Shown: positions 1 to 13,692, numbered from the stretch's first letter. The stretch: 64,000 nucleotides of DNA from Brasenia schreberi (GCA_036023115.1 JAYKKT010000040.1:1981501-2045500); one strand, 5' to 3'. The notes: a model not told the origin generated them from the letters alone. Translations and numbers: made by a program.

Positions 1-873
1 ACACAAAAAAAAAAGTGAAGGCGTGCAGGTGTTCTCGCACACACACACACGAACAGGTTATTATCACATTATATATTACGGAGAGATGAAAGGGAATTGT
101 TATATTTGCAGCAGACAGTAAAGCAATACAGCAGAGATTTCAGTCTATTTATAGAATTCAATTGTTCCTACTGCTCAAGTTACTGAGTCTCATGTCCTCT
201 TCCAGCCAAAAGTTTCTCTTATGATCCAATATATGGGTCTGACTGAATTTAAGTGATCGGTATCGAGCAAGGCGTATTCCATGGTTTCCAACCTCGAGTT
301 CGTCGATTAATTATTTAAAGTTTGGAAAAATAAGGAGAGAAATCCAAGGACAGAATCCGCCTGCAAAAAACGAGGTTCTTTCTTATGCAATCTGATCGTT
401 GGATTGTTAGAATGTCGATGTAGACACTGTTTGTCATAGCTTAAAGTGACTACAGAATCTCATACAAGAACCTTACCGTTATTCAACACAATTTTTTAAG
501 ACAATCAATAATAACTATACCTGTTAATTGAAATTAACCTACCTTTCAGTTTCTGCTTAACGTGCACTCACACACATACACACAGTAGCGGAGCTATAAT
601 TTTTGTTTTTTAGGGTGGGGCGAACTGCCTATTCAACCATTCATTGGTTTTCCGAATTTCATGGAGGGCGGTCACCTCACCTTGTCTCAATCTAGATCCA
701 TCACTGTACATACATAATGCTATGTATCAAACGACATTAATTAAGAACTTATAAGGAATTTGAAAGCATCAGGTCAACAGTTTTTGATAGAAGGAGAGCT
801 ACACCTTATAAGAAGAACTAACTGGACCTATGTGGAATGTATTCACCTAACTGCAAAGCCGCATGTAGTGAAA

Positions 874-967
874 GTTCATGTAATTAGTTATGCCGTGGTG
901 ATTGGAGATCAACTCACAACGTTCATGTAATTAGTTATACAGTGGTGATTTGAGATCAACTCACAAC
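874..967. repeat. 47-bp tandem duplication
   Basis: The block starting GTTCATGTAATTAGTTAT at 874 recurs at 921 with only a few substitutions, giving two head-to-tail units of 47 bp. No coding meaning is apparent. Confidence 0.85.
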
Positions 968-1250
968 GTTGTAAATATCATTACGAGACCCTGTATCGTA
1001 TAGGGTAGAGATACACTTATAGTATGGCTTCATATTGTACGATACAGTATTCTACTTTATGTCTCAATATTGTAAATTCACTTGTCCCTAAAGGGCTGCC
1101 TCTGTGATTTAATCAGCATACCTTCCTGTTGGTTAAAGAAAATCACTTTGACTACACATTATGCAGAAAGAACTGCAGTTTGATATGAAAGACGACCATC
1201 TTCACAACCTTTGGTGCCATATACAAAATCGATGATCATCCAGTGTCCGG

Positions 1251-1251
<1 letters not shown>

Positions 1252-1311
<60 letters not shown>
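1252..1311. repeat. (CT)30 microsatellite
   Basis: Uninterrupted CT dinucleotides over about 60 bp. Open frames that read Arg-Glu or Ser-Leu repeats through it are translation artefacts. Confidence 0.95.
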
Positions 1312-1313
<2 letters not shown>

Positions 1314-2274
1314 GTGGTGGCATTTATTCTTATCTTTGGTGACGTACAATCCCCAAGACCAGGAACCACGCTATGAGGATCTATATATGTTGAACACTCC
1401 TCCCCTATACATTCTCGCATGAAATTCCTTCTGCGAAGTATCAAAAAGAATCTGTAAGGTTAGTAACAACTGCTTTTTATAAATGTGACTGCTAATAGTC
1501 TTGGTGTTATCCAGAAGACGGACAACTTCATGATTAGAAAGCTTCCTTGATGCTTCAATGATGATTATACGAAAGCATTAGGTAGTTGGCGGTATAAAAC
1601 GTTGTCAAATCTTTTGTAAAGGGAGTTCTTTTTCGTGACTATGCAGTTGAACTCAACCTTTAGTGGAACTTCCATTGAAATAGATTGATTAATAATGGAG
1701 AGTTAATAATCGGATCGTGAATATGGTGGAGCGCTGCCTAATCCCAACCTGCCTGTACAAAATAAAGTGATTATGTATTACTCTTTAACATTATCATTAA
1801 GTATTTCTCATTATTTTATTTACGAGTCCTGTGCTTCAACCCATTGCTCTTTGAGCTTGCGGACCCACTACTCTCAAAGTATCATACTAACTTACTTGCC
1901 ATTGAATCCTCATTCATGTATCAATTATAGCAAACCAATTTCTTAATGATCGGAAACTAAAAGAACTAAGAAAGTCAAATGATAGACCGTGATTAGGTGC
2001 TTAAATTATTGCCTTATTAGTTCATATTTAATCTATATCGCCGAAAGTGGATTAGCTTTGACGAAGAAAAGCATTATTCTGAGAATCCAAATATGAATCT
2101 GACTTCGAATCAAAGACACTTCAGTCCAAGTTTAGTGGAAAATCTCAAATTCTTAAACCAAGCCTTTTCCCACACTAGTTGGGGGCACTCTCCTCAATGC
2201 AACATGATGAACTTCTTTTGGAGCCTTAACATGGTCACTTGTTGCACGTTTTCTATTAATGATCTTTTACTTTT

Positions 2275-2393
2275 TGGGGTTACAAGGGAAGGAAAAAGTC
2301 TAACATACACATGCATCCCCTGGAAGTCGAACTCCAAACCAGCAGTAACAGCATCAGAGCACCCAGCCAGTTGAGCTAATGCTCTAGGTGCCT
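2275..2393 (-). mobile_element. tRNA-derived SINE-like copy
   Basis: On the minus strand there is an A-box-like TTAGCTCAACTGG (about 2367-2379) followed after about 30 bp by a B-box-like GGAGTTCGACTTCC (2322-2335). This is the internal Pol III promoter layout of tRNA-derived SINEs. The same layout recurs near 4.6, 20.0, 28.6, 45.2 and 45.9 kb. Ends are approximate; no target-site duplication was identified. Confidence 0.55.
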
Positions 2394-2399
2394 ATTAAT

Positions 2400-4540
2400 G
2401 ATCTACAAGTGTTTGAGACATTTTTTGCCGTGAATATATAAGTAAACTCAACAACCAAGTTTGATTTTAATTTAATAAAAAGTTTAAAATATGTTTTGTC
2501 AAAAATTGTTCAATTCTGGCAATCCCTGGACCAACCTGCACTGGATCCAAAAGACTCCAGGTTCACTTGAACGAGCCAATTTAAGATCCGGTTGTAACGA
2601 AATTCATGCTTTATACACCAATGCTCACAATCAAGAGTAGATCATACAAGTCAAGCCTGGGCTCCATGGTTATCTAAAAAATGTATAACTGTATTCATCT
2701 TATAAAATCTGAATTGGAGCTCATAGGACTGAACCACATGATAGAAAAATCATGGTTTTCTTTTAGTGTTTTAATAACAATCATCATATTGCCGTATATC
2801 AAAGGTCCAAGTTGGAGTGCTCCACTGGTGGTTAAGGTCTCCCTTTGGAGTTTATGAGGGGAAGATTTATATGGTGATTCTCCTTGTAATTATCAACATA
2901 TCTCCTTTTTTCTTTCTCTCAAGCAGCCGAGTCGGCCTGGAGAACCCCGAAATTCAGCTCTCGTGCAATCTTTCTATGTGTGTCCCAACCATCTCCGAGT
3001 TCATCATCCATCATCTACAGGCTGCTCTCAATCCAGAGGGGAAATGAATAACAAAGGGTTGCTTGTGCATTTCTTGGTAATGACTCCTATAACAAAAAAA
3101 TCCAGATAGAATGAATAACAAAAATTCATATTTAACAATAATGATCAACCCATTCATCATCTTGATCATCACATATTTATTTATTTATTGTAACATCTCC
3201 GGGAAGATGAGCCCCCAAATCCAATTTCTTTTATCTATCCAGATCCGACCCGTTTTCCTTTTGTCGGATATTTAACTGCTCGATGGAGATGTGCTCAAAG
3301 CCGCTTTATTAAATTCCGTGCTGACGTCACCTGGATTGACAGATGAAGTTTTGAGTGGGCCACTTCTGCCGACGTGGACCAATAATTCAAAATCTTTTTT
3401 TGTGCATGGGGACCACTTATTGCTAAAGAAGATTCCTTATCATCGCCATGCATTCGATTTGTGGGGTCCACGATGCTTAGGCAATTTGTCCTACATGGAC
3501 AAAGCTGGCACTGTAGCCTCCCGGGCCCACCACTGCCCCCCCCCCCCAAAAAGACCATTTTTCCTCATCTTCCACAGTTTTTATTCATTTTTTCACATTT
3601 AATAAAACATTAACTTAAAAATAAAAGCTAAAAAGTTTGAATACTTTTTTTTAAATGATATCATATGATACTGCAGAATAATATCTTGCACACGGTATTA
3701 TATGATATGTTATGCAAAAGATAAAAGAATGCAAAGAATAAAGTCCAAACAATTATCTTTGATACTATAATATTGCATAGTGATGTATCAAGGACATACG
3801 ATTTTGATCACAATGATGCAATATTCACAACCTTATTAGAACAATGGTTTCTTCTCTTTGGAGAGCTGCAATGCTTAGGCAATTCACGTTATATCGACAA
3901 AGCTATTGTCGTATCCGTACCCGTACCCGTACCCGCACCGGAGCCACCAGCCCCAATTGTGGCCATCATGTGGGTTCCTAATGTTTCTTCTTCATTCAAT
4001 AAAAACTTTAACTTCAAAAGAATAAAAACTAAAAAAATTCAAAAAATAAGTCAACATTAGTGTACAGGATTGTATGACATGACGATATAGCATGGTGCAG
4101 ACTGTTGTACTGCAATATGGTGCACACAGGGTACAGATAATACAGTATATATACTGTACGTATGCATAACATATGCATGTATGAATGTGTGTGTATATGT
4201 ACGTGTGTGTGGACATATATACACATACATGGATCTTCTAGTCCAGTCCATGAGTTGGAGGACCGAGACACGGTCCCAGCCAGGATCTGATTCTTTGTCT
4301 AGCTAATAGTGAAAGGCCCATGGGTTTGCCTTAATTGGGATTTTGATGGATCGAACTTGGGCTACAGTTTACTCTGTTACATCCACACAATCAAGATTGA
4401 TTGATTCCCAGCAAGTTGTTATTCCTTGGGTCCTTGTGATATTTCATATGAAGAAAATACATGCATGCATGTGCGCATGCATCTCTGTGTAATACAACAA
4501 CTAAACGTATAATTTAACAAAAGCAGCAGTTTTTCGATCT
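2400..4540. other. Intergenic with a diverged segmental duplication
   Basis: The stretch around 3455-3640 (GCTTAGGCAATT, then a tract ending in TTTATTCATT and an AT-rich tail) is echoed at about 3865-4060 with many substitutions. This suggests an old repeat copy. The second copy contains short GTACCC hexamer repeats at 3911-3935. No gene is supported. Confidence 0.5.
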
Positions 4541-4544
4541 TTTT

Positions 4545-4680
4545 CTTTTTTCACTCCGGGTAGACTGAGATTAGAAGACCCCTGCCATATGCAAGTCGGG
4601 GGGCATCGAACTCATGACCTCTTTGCGGTACCTTGAGTTCATCCTTGCTAGCCCAACAATCGATTCCCGGTGCGGGCCCT
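4545..4680 (-). mobile_element. tRNA-derived SINE-like copy
   Basis: The minus strand reads TTGTTGGGCTAGCAAGGATG (A-box-like, about 4638-4657) and then GAGTTCGATGCC (B-box-like, 4602-4613). It resembles the other SINE-like copies in the window. Boundaries are estimated. Confidence 0.5.
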
Positions 4681-4762
4681 TGTGAAGATATTGTGCTATC
4701 AAAGTTTGAATGCTTTTCTTTGCCAAAGTAATAGCAAGATAAACTAATCTATTTGTTATTAG

Positions 4763-4801
<39 letters not shown>

Positions 4802-5138
4802 AAACTTTTGGTTCTTCTTGTAGGCCGGTGTGGATGGACCCCTATCATCACAATCTTATGGATCGCTTTCATCTCATCTACTTGACTTGGTGAAAGACCA
4901 GAACTCTCATCATTATAAGAGACAAACTAAGGTGCCCTACAAGCTTTAATTAGCCACAAAGAGGGGTTGCTTTCTTCGCCTCCATTACGCTTCCCTCCAG
5001 ATTTCTGATTCCCACCACCATTAGGAAATAAATGAGTCAAAAACTTCCACCAGATTTTTGCGGTAGATTCGTCTTTTTTTATTTTTCCTACTTTACCTAA
5101 ATGATTCAAAAAATACAACTTGTGTATGCTCGTGTGTG

Positions 5139-5140
<2 letters not shown>

Positions 5141-5202
<62 letters not shown>
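5141..5202. repeat. Compound (TA)20(GA)11 microsatellite
   Basis: A TA tract at 5141-5180 runs directly into a GA tract at 5181-5202. It abuts the foldback element that begins at 5203. Confidence 0.95.
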
Positions 5203-5203
<1 letters not shown>

Positions 5204-5330
5204 GTAGTTCTATCTTTTAGTGCATAATCTTCCGTAAACATGTTCTATGATCAACAGTAGATATTTAAATCACCTCAACTGTTGAGATGTTTATACAAGA
5301 TTACAAAGATATTATATTAGAACTAACTAA
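5203..5330. mobile_element. Foldback / MITE-like element
   Basis: The left arm (about 5203-5241, containing TAGTTCTA and TAATCTT) is an imperfect reverse complement of the right arm (about 5287-5329, AAGATTA...TAGAACTA). The two can fold into a hairpin. There is no coding capacity. The superfamily cannot be assigned. Confidence 0.5.
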
Positions 5331-5752
5331 ATCATTTCTTGAAATGGCAATGGTCAAATACGCCCACCACTTCATTATATGATCATGTCATGCGATGCTT
5401 ATAGAGAGAAGGTGTTTATAGTCTTGTGTAAAATATATAAAATATGAGTGATTCAAATGTGAGAATATCTTATCATGTCTGGCCTAATCTAGCGGATGGC
5501 ATCTTTGGTCCTCGTTGTTGAACTTTATTGCATAAAGAAAGAATTGACTACCATGTAAAGTATTGCCGAATTAACATTTTTTGGTGTTCTTTTATAATAT
5601 TAAGGCAAATCTACCTATAACCACCACAATCATCAAGATGGTCACACACACATATAAAATGTATATGCCCTAAATAGGGCATATATACATACACAAATAA
5701 ATGTATGTAGATACATATATATATATATTTTTATGTATATATGCCCTATTTA

Positions 5753-5922
5753 AGCCCGGATAAAGAGGAAGGTTGCATTAGGCTTCCGACAGTCGGCCTA
5801 AAACTTTGTTATACTTATTTACATTGATTCTAAAAATTATGATAGAGCTTTGTGGAAATAAAGAATCCATGTAGCCGATCCCATCTAGTATGGGAAAAGG
5901 CTTGGTTGTAATAGTATATATA
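5753..5922 (+). mobile_element. Internally deleted RTE derivative, copy 1
   Basis: About 170 bp. It starts AGCCCGGATAAAGAGG, which matches the 5' region of the RTE LINE at 53.2 kb. It then switches near ATGATAG to the LINE 3' end (TGTGGAAATAAAGAATCC...CTAGTATGGGAAAAGG). The flanks are near-identical 17-mers, TATATATGCCCTATTTA (5736-5752) and TATATATCCCCTATTTA (5923-5939), read as a target-site duplication with one mismatch. It lacks about the first 60 bp present in copy 2, consistent with ordinary 5' truncation. It carries no ORF and would depend on LINE enzymes in trans. Confidence 0.8.
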
Positions 5923-6282
5923 TATATATCCCCTATTTATCATTTTTTATACCTTTAAGTGATAACAGGGGAAAAAAAGAAGGTAGACTAAGACTAGGCC
6001 AAGAGAGGATGATCTGTGCAGATGTATATATATATATATATATATAATTTACTTGCTCTATGAGTGCTTTTAATCTAAGCTTTTAAGAGTCTTTGAGTTC
6101 TTTTCTCACGCGCTAACCCACCTCTGTAGATGAGATATACGATCAAGTTCTTCATCCTAATATTCCCATTGATTTGTAGAGTTAGCAAACATTCGCATTT
6201 GGAAGCTTCACGGTAGAGAGATGCCAAAGAAGAAAACATATATTTCTCTTTTCAAAGAAGTGGACTTTTTCTGTAACAAGGA

Positions 6283-6285
<3 letters not shown>

Positions 6286-6371
<86 letters not shown>
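6286..6371. repeat. Compound (CT)20(TA)23 microsatellite
   Basis: A CT tract at about 6286-6325 runs into a TA tract at about 6326-6371. The junction type equals TA-then-AG on the other strand, as at 5.1, 12.5, 21.7, 24.9 and 26.1 kb. Confidence 0.95.
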
Positions 6372-7408
6372 CTTGTCTATTTATAATACTTTCATCGAGA
6401 AGCACAACTAATTAATATTTTAATAATTCAAACGGCTAATATGTCTTTTCCATGATTGATGATTAAGCACTCATGCATATAAGGCCAAATCGGCCCTTTA
6501 GTTACATCTTCCCGTAGATTATTATATCGCGAACCACTCATCATTCCACAAAAGATAATCGTAACAATAATGATTCTCAAGAAGGTTAACATATTAAATG
6601 ATCAACAATGCAGCGTGACTGGTCGCTCTCAGTGAGGGTGTCAAAGTCTACACGAGAACATAATTCAGCTACAATGTTTTTGTTTTCACAAATTTGATGT
6701 GATAATTTTCCCATAGCTGGAAAGGAAAATATTTGGGGGTGAGAATCCAATCTTTTTCACTCAGTAACTAAATTCAACTGGTCCTGTTCGTTATTATCTG
6801 GAAGAAATTTCGTTGAGCCGAAATATGTTTCTATACTACAGTTCCATCTACTTTAACGACTCAATCGAACAAACTAAACTACTTAGTTTAAGTGCATAAA
6901 ATTTCAAGATCACTCGCAGGGTCAAATCACCTTAAAGTCATCTTGTCTTTTCCTACTCACATGCGCGCACACACAATCTACATATACATAGACACAGACA
7001 GACGTGTGTGTTAGAGAGAGAGTTTGAAAACATGCCCATTTTGTAGGTCTTTCCCATACATACATACATTCATTTATGTATTGGTTTACCACTGAGCTTA
7101 GCATCTTAAGAATTAATTAAAAAGTTAATGATATGATTAATGAAGAAATACTCATGAGAGATGCACGGGCTGGACGAGTTGCTCTGGAACTTGCTTTTGG
7201 CCCGAAATAGAAATGTGAAAACTTCTTCTCTTTTCTAAAAGAGGGGATCTGAGATCCACATCACTAGCTAGGGTTTTTATCCTTCACAACTGCTCTTGCT
7301 CTCACATTTGTTAAACCCAAGATATGTGTATGACAAAAGGACAATCAAGATCCGCACCCATGTGAACTGTCTACGTATTGTTCGCATGATAAAATTTGAT
7401 ACATAGAT

Positions 7409-7492
<84 letters not shown>

Positions 7493-7972
7493 CGCGCGCG
7501 CATATTAATACATATTTAAATGCATGTATACAGACATCCTTTCATGTATATGTGTGAATGAAAGTTTTATTGTCGTTGAGGACCACGACGTCTTACCGTA
7601 TGGCTATCATTCTTACGTATTTGGATCCAACCACTAAATGCTGGATCTGGATTTCAACTCCTCCAAAGTAAATTAATACTGCTCTAGATTGCAATGGTTG
7701 TATCACTTTGCTTCAATACAAATCATGCATCCGAGTAATGAATCAAATAATCTTCTGCCTGCCAAGAAATAGGTAAATTATATGAAATGCTATCACAGTT
7801 AATCATGCAAGGCAAGAAGTAGAGATACTTATTCACTATTTTAAATTGTTAAAAGTGGGCACCAAATGGAAATATATTGCATGTATAAAGTGGCGGTTTG
7901 TGGATCTCTCTCTCTCTCACACACACATACATAAATACATACATAAATATATATACATACATATATATATAT

Positions 7973-8021
<49 letters not shown>

Positions 8022-8040
8022 CAAAAAGTGGTATATCCTA
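6372..8040. other. Intergenic, microsatellites only
   Basis: Contains a triple-phase tract: CT about 7410-7479, GT about 7480-7492 and CG about 7492-7501. A mixed CT/CA/TACATA tract lies at about 7908-8022. No coding or RNA gene is recognisable. Confidence 0.6.
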
Positions 8041-8213
8041 ACACACTTAGAAACTAGTAAATTCAATCAAATCTCAATCATTTGACATTTAAAATTTAAA
8101 TAACAAAAGTGCTCATATGAATAAAATATATACTTTTTACTTTTTAAATTTAAATTTACGATTGAGATTTGTTTCAATTTGCTACTACTTAAGTGTACTA
8201 GCATATAGCAGTT

Positions 8214-8268
<55 letters not shown>

Positions 8269-8430
8269 CAAATCTCAATCATTTGAAATTTAAAATTTAA
8301 ATAACAAAAGTGCTCATATGAATAAATATATACTTTTTACTTTTTAAATTTAAATTTAAATTTACGATTGAGATTTGTTTCAATTTGCTACTACTTAAGT
8401 ATACTAGCATATAGCAGTTTCTCATATATA
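8041..8430. mobile_element. MITE-like foldback element, tandemly duplicated
   Basis: The unit from about 8041 to 8202 has inverted arms: AATCAAATCTCAATC near the left end and GATTGAGATTTG near the right, with similar outer sequence (CACTTAG versus CTTAAGTG). From 8061 the unit, with its TA tract, repeats at 8262 (period about 201 bp) with few changes. It has no ORF. A related element lies at 24.9 kb. Confidence 0.65.
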
Positions 8431-9502
8431 TATATACATGTATGTATATATATATACATACATGTATATATATGTATATATATGTATATATATGTTTGTG
8501 TATGTATTTATATAAATAATGTCTGTGTAGAAGTGTGTGTTGTGTGTAGATTAAGCGCCAAATTTAACTTGGACTGCTGCAAGTGTTTGCTTGTCCAACC
8601 ATTCAAACGCAGAAATGTAGGCCCAATGAATTCCCTTGTGTTTTCTTTTTATGAATTATCAGTTATTATTTTCCATAATTATGGGTTCGTAGTGGCCCCA
8701 CCCAATCCGTGGCTCACAGGCTCTGTTTATGACACCCGACCCAGTACAGTGCCTCCAACCCATCTCTTTCAGTCTTTCATTGATTCTGAGGGTATTTTGG
8801 GTATCTCAAGATTTTCATTGTCAGTTCGGAGGCCCACTCGAGAAGGACTCGTGGAAACTCAGACTAAAGATGAACAAATAGGGTATTTCGGTCATTGTGG
8901 TGATTGTAAGATGGACGACGTTCAGCAAGCTTGCCGTCGAGATGAACGGTAAGGGAATCGATCCAACTTATCTATATACCATCCCGGAACCAGATTATGG
9001 TATCTGTTTCGGGTCTGAACCGTTGAAGTGTCAATCCAATCCGGGTTTCTATTTCATGAACTCTGGTAGTGAGTGTGTAGAGCAAGTCGTTGGAACCAAT
9101 TGATTCTCGTGTGAAATCGTAAAAGCAAGTCACCTCAATAACACGACTCAGACCCGAATGCAACTCCGGGTTCCATACTGTGACTACCAAATTAGAATCC
9201 GATCCGTATGGTTGGGGCATCCTATTTACTTTTCTAATCATCCAAAGCTTTTGTTGCCTTATAAACCCTACTTTTGATGAACAAGTTTTAGATCTGGACA
9301 AGATCCAGATCCGGTAGGGAACTTGGACTTGGAGAAAGTAACTTGCCACTTGCTTTTGTTGGGACTCGCTTCTTCAAATCGATGCGGGCTTCCATGTCCA
9401 GCTTGCTTGATTTCCACTCTCCCTTCCATCAGCACCCAAGTTGTTAATCGACGAAGTCGCAGCAGAATGAGTCAGTTGGCGATTCGGAGCTGAGCTTATG
9501 GA

Positions 9503-10499
9503 TTGACATGGTCATGGTTATTGGGGCTCTCTTTTAGTGGGGAACAAAAGATTGAAGTGTCAGTGTTGGTAAACCAGACAAACATCTTTGGATCTCTCAA
9601 CCCTGAAAGCAAGATGGTGCAGAAAAGGCTTATGCACCAGTTGATGTGGCCAAACACCATTGTTTATCCAGATTCTCGACCCAAATTCATCACCAGGTAG
9701 AGCTGCTTTGTTCCAAACAAGTTTTATATGGTCTATAATGTGTGATATGCTTGTACTTTATTAATGATTTATTATAATATGGTTATTAGCTGGATTGATA
9801 ATGCATTGACTCACGAATTATTCGACGAAAACCTTTGTTTCATTTGCTAATCGGCAAGCCATGACAATATGACATCTATGTCATTGAGATGCACCATTTG
9901 GGTTGCAGATCCCACACGAATTGTACCAAAGTTAGAATATTGTATTTGATTTACCTGAATAATTTAGATATTTCTTTTCATATGATAATGCACTAGGATG
10001 AGATAATGGTTTTTCTTCTTATGCTTCAGGATATTCTCTTTATCCTTCTTCGTGCTTAATTATCCTTCTTTTTATTTTCTTCATTTATCATGAGAAATGA
10101 AATTTAGGTATTTTGTTCATTAGATGATTATGTATTTTAATGGTTCTTAACTTGTAAACATCTTTGTACCTTTAGCTCGAAGAAACTTTTTTATCCTTCA
10201 TGTTTTTTTCTTTATGATGTGACTATTGTTTATTAATGCATTTAAGATTTTTTATATATTTTGTGCTTCATTTGTATTATTAACATTCTTATATTAACTT
10301 CGAAGTTAGTGTATTTAATCGTACAACATACGTGATGTACTACATAACTAATGCTACACTATATACGCAATAAAAGGAATATCTTTTAATTATAATTTTC
10401 AGGAATTGCATGCCTTTCAAGAAGTTGGAAGTTGAAACAACCCGAAGTAAAACTTGGAAGGGAAGGACCTATCAGAGTGGAACTAATAACTCCTCCTGA
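9503..10499 (+). CDS. Unrecognised two-exon candidate gene
   Basis: An open segment ends at 9696 with a donor (ACCAG|GTAGAG). The frame continues without a stop from an acceptor (TTTTCAG|G) at 10403 to TGA at 10497-10499. The joined product includes MVQKRLMHQLMWPNTIVYP and then, after the splice, NCMPFKKLEVETT. The first reliable ATG is at 9614, giving about 60 residues; an upstream exon is possible. A TATAAACC motif lies near 9260. I recognise no domain. It could be a small plant gene, a gene fragment or chance. Support is only the matched frame across plausible splice sites. Confidence 0.25.
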
Positions 10500-10740
10500 C
10501 TAAGAAAGAGCCCGAGGTCCTTTTCACAATGCTAACCCCCCTTCCACCATTAAGATTTTCTTTAATAGAAAAAAAATTGTGGTGGAAAACATATTAAAGA
10601 CAGTTTGCACGAAAAGTGGTAGCGCATTCAAGTTGCATAAACCACATTAAGCTTGGAGTGTGAGTGTGTATAGCATGCATAGTGCAAAGCATTGAGGACA
10701 ATGTCTGCACTGAAAATGGTGTGTGTGTGAGTGAGTGAGT

Positions 10741-10860
10741 TTCTGTGTGTGTAAGTTCGCATGTCTGTGTTTGTGTGCGTGTTTTGTGCGTTTGTCCGTG
10801 TGTGTAAGTTCGCATGTCTGTGTTTGCGTGCGTGTTTTCTGTGTGTGCGTGAAGGCGTCA
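10741..10860. repeat. GT-rich tract with a 53-bp tandem duplication
   Basis: GTAAGTTCGCATGTCTGTG occurs at 10751 and again at 10804, inside a GT/GTTT-rich stretch. The overlapping minus-strand open frames rich in Thr-His are artefacts of this repeat. Confidence 0.8.
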
Positions 10861-10869
10861 AAGTAACTG

Positions 10870-12430
10870 AGAGAGCAACTTGCACAACAGAATGCAGCAC
10901 ACATTGCAGGCATGGAGCCCACTCGAGCCTTGACGTACCTAAGTTTAGGAAGAAAAGTATGAACCCATCAACTTGTTATATTCTATGGTCATTTTTTCTT
11001 CAAATAATTCCTCTCCCACTTATTTCAAAAGCAAAATCTCTCCCACGTGCACAAGATGGAGACTTTTGCACGTGAAAGACCTTAAAACAGCGCCCAAGGA
11101 GGAAAAAATGTCCATTCTATTTCAAAAGCAACTCAAACCTTCAGCTATTGCATTTTACATCAACATACTCACAAAACAAATCTCAAGAACTTATAAAAAT
11201 GAATTTTTGAAATACATTTAGAGGAGATAAGTTTTCATTTATTTTTCTCTTATAAACCAAATTTTAATTCAGGGACGCAATTAATATATTCTATGAGAAT
11301 TTATACGAAAGTGTTTCGGTAGTTTTCATTCGCCATAACATATCCTAATTTTGGTCTAATTCATCATTCTATTCTCATATGCCTACTAAGCAATTGCCTT
11401 CTCTTCTAAAGCCTAAAGTTCATTTTATGATTGACATGAATATCTTCTTCAATGCCTATGGCTGAGCACTTCCCTTTTCACCTTGCATAAATATAACCCC
11501 TTATAGCAAATACTTCCACATAATACACTTTTGAAAACATTTTTTTCCTTTGATTAGAATGGTTAATTTCTATGTGATCAGTTTCTTAAATAAATTAATA
11601 AAATTTCAGTAAGCTCGGTTATGCAAATCAACAAACAGTTGGCCTAAAAAAGTGCTTATGTTCAACTAGTAATTCTCAACACAAGTTGAAGCCTAAAGCA
11701 AAAATCAGTTATTCTATGACTTAAAATTTTGTGGCATAAAATTATAAGTCTAAAAATCGATGCTGTAACGTGCTCGAAATTCAACGGTATAAGACAGTTG
11801 AATTTTCGTCAAAATTCCATCTTTTAGTTCTCAAAAATTTAAACAACAAAAACCTCAAAATCTACTGTATCGAAAATAGAGTAGTTTTAATAAATATTTA
11901 ACTGAATGAGTAACTTTAATATGATAACAAAATAATAACATTTAAATGGCTGCCTTTCCTGTCTTTTTCATATTTAAAAGAACTTTTTTTTCGCACTGAA
12001 CATGTCAATATCAAATCTTATGTGGTCGCAAAACAACGAGTAAAATGGTCCACCGTCTACACATAGATAAGATCCTCCATGCCCAGCCAGCTAAAAGAAA
12101 TAAGAGAAAAGTAGTGCCGGTTTTAATAAGACCGTTGCAAGAAAAGTTATAATTCTTTTAAAAATAATTAAAACTGCTAAAGGGATCGGGAGGTAGGGTC
12201 GACGTGACGGAATGAGTGTTCTCGAAATTTGAAAACTCTGACCCTCTTGTGAAGATAAAATAACGATGGATAGAAAGGGAGGGGCGAGGAGTCCAGGGAT
12301 GTTGCGCTTCTCGCGACAGGCGACTGCGTTTCGTGCCGATCCCGACCTCGCCACCTGCAGCGCCTCCCAATTTCCAAGACCAAAACTTACATCTTCTACA
12401 CAAAGCAACTCGAACAGGTCCTATCATACA
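10870..12430. other. Intergenic, nothing recognised
   Basis: AT-rich sequence without a supported gene, RNA or complete mobile element. Short open frames on both strands here lack splice or domain support. Confidence 0.5.
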
Positions 12431-12434
12431 TGAA

Positions 12435-12576
<142 letters not shown>

Positions 12577-13692
12577 TTACAATTAGTATATACATAGCTC
12601 AAATTTACTACTTAAAATTTTCACCTCTCAGTTAACATAATCAAGAGGAGAAATTTAAATATAAAAAAGAAAAATACTATTCTGTCTTTTGTAATTGGTA
12701 TTTAACACATTATGATGCTTCGAATGCTATTTAAGTTCATCGATAGAACACTAAAAATGTCTAAAGGGATTTAATTAAGTATGAATAGCTACACGGCTGA
12801 ACTATATTCTTTTTCTCTTACTATATATATGTGTGTATACTTATATAATATATAGTTCGAATTCAAACGAAGCGGAACAAAGGTAATTCGATATTTTAAG
12901 CAATCATGAAACTGGAAAATGAGGTGGTTTTATTATGTTTTGCATAAAAATAGACTGCCAACAAGAACAAGACCCTTTAATATCAAAAGGACGAAAGAGA
13001 GAAGACAAGCGAAATCCTGATAAGAAAAATGTATTGATACACTGTAAAATTGGGGTACCAAATAAAGAAATACTTCCATGAAAAACGAAATATCAGCTGC
13101 GAATTTTTAATTCGGCTCCCCTTCTTTTCTTTCAACCTCCAAAGAAATACGAAAAGATAATTGCCAAAAAATAATATCAATTCCCCAGATCCAACGGCTA
13201 GTACTGGACCATCACGCCATTGCACCTCTAAAACGAATCCGTTCCTTAGTCCGACCGACCATCGCCAGGACTTCTCACCGGAGACACTCTCGACGACTGA
13301 CCAACCACCGGAAATCCGTTTGAAGCCGAATTCTTTCACGGGATTATTGTCCATTTCCGCCTCCTTCAACGGTTTCTTCAGTTGGATTGCCTGTCATTCT
13401 CTCTCTTCCATCGATCTCAACAAAACTTTTTTATTCAATAATAAATCAATAAATAGTTTTTCTTTTTTCCGGAATCCATCAGCAAAACAACGTTGAGACT
13501 CGATGAAGAAACACCGACTCGAGGGTTATTTCGTGAGCCCGGCTCTGAATTGAATCCGGGTTCAGAAAATAGCTAGATACATATGGTACACTTGAAATCA
13601 AATAAGATAAAAATGGAGGAGGAGGAGGAAGATAAAAGGAATGACACGAAGAAGAATCAAAGGAAAAAAGAGAAGGATAAAATGGTAGTGTG
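12577..13692. other. 3' flank of the GTL1-like gene
   Basis: Holds the likely 3' untranslated and downstream region of the minus-strand gene that ends at 13693. Overlapping open frames occur on both strands at about 12983-13496. Neither has a recognisable domain, and I do not call them genes. Confidence 0.5.

Larger units (their letters stand above)
1..2270. other. Intergenic, no gene seen
   Basis: AT-rich sequence with stops in every frame. The only structured parts are a 47-bp tandem duplication and a long CT tract, listed separately. I see no splice-consistent coding segment here. Confidence 0.6.

Noticed and set aside
1202..1444. Minus-strand open frame with Arg-Glu repeats
   Set aside because: It is a reading of the CT microsatellite. 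The same applies to the frames at 6208-6415, 12158-12635, 24702-24965 and 28803-28997.
8368..8952. 194-codon plus-strand open frame
   Set aside because: Its first third is translated TA/TG microsatellite, and the remainder shows no domain, codon bias or splice context that I could recognise.
12983..13496. Overlapping open frames on opposite strands (128 and 111 codons)
   Set aside because: They mirror each other across the same DNA and have no recognisable domain. They lie in the 3' flank of the GTL1-like gene.
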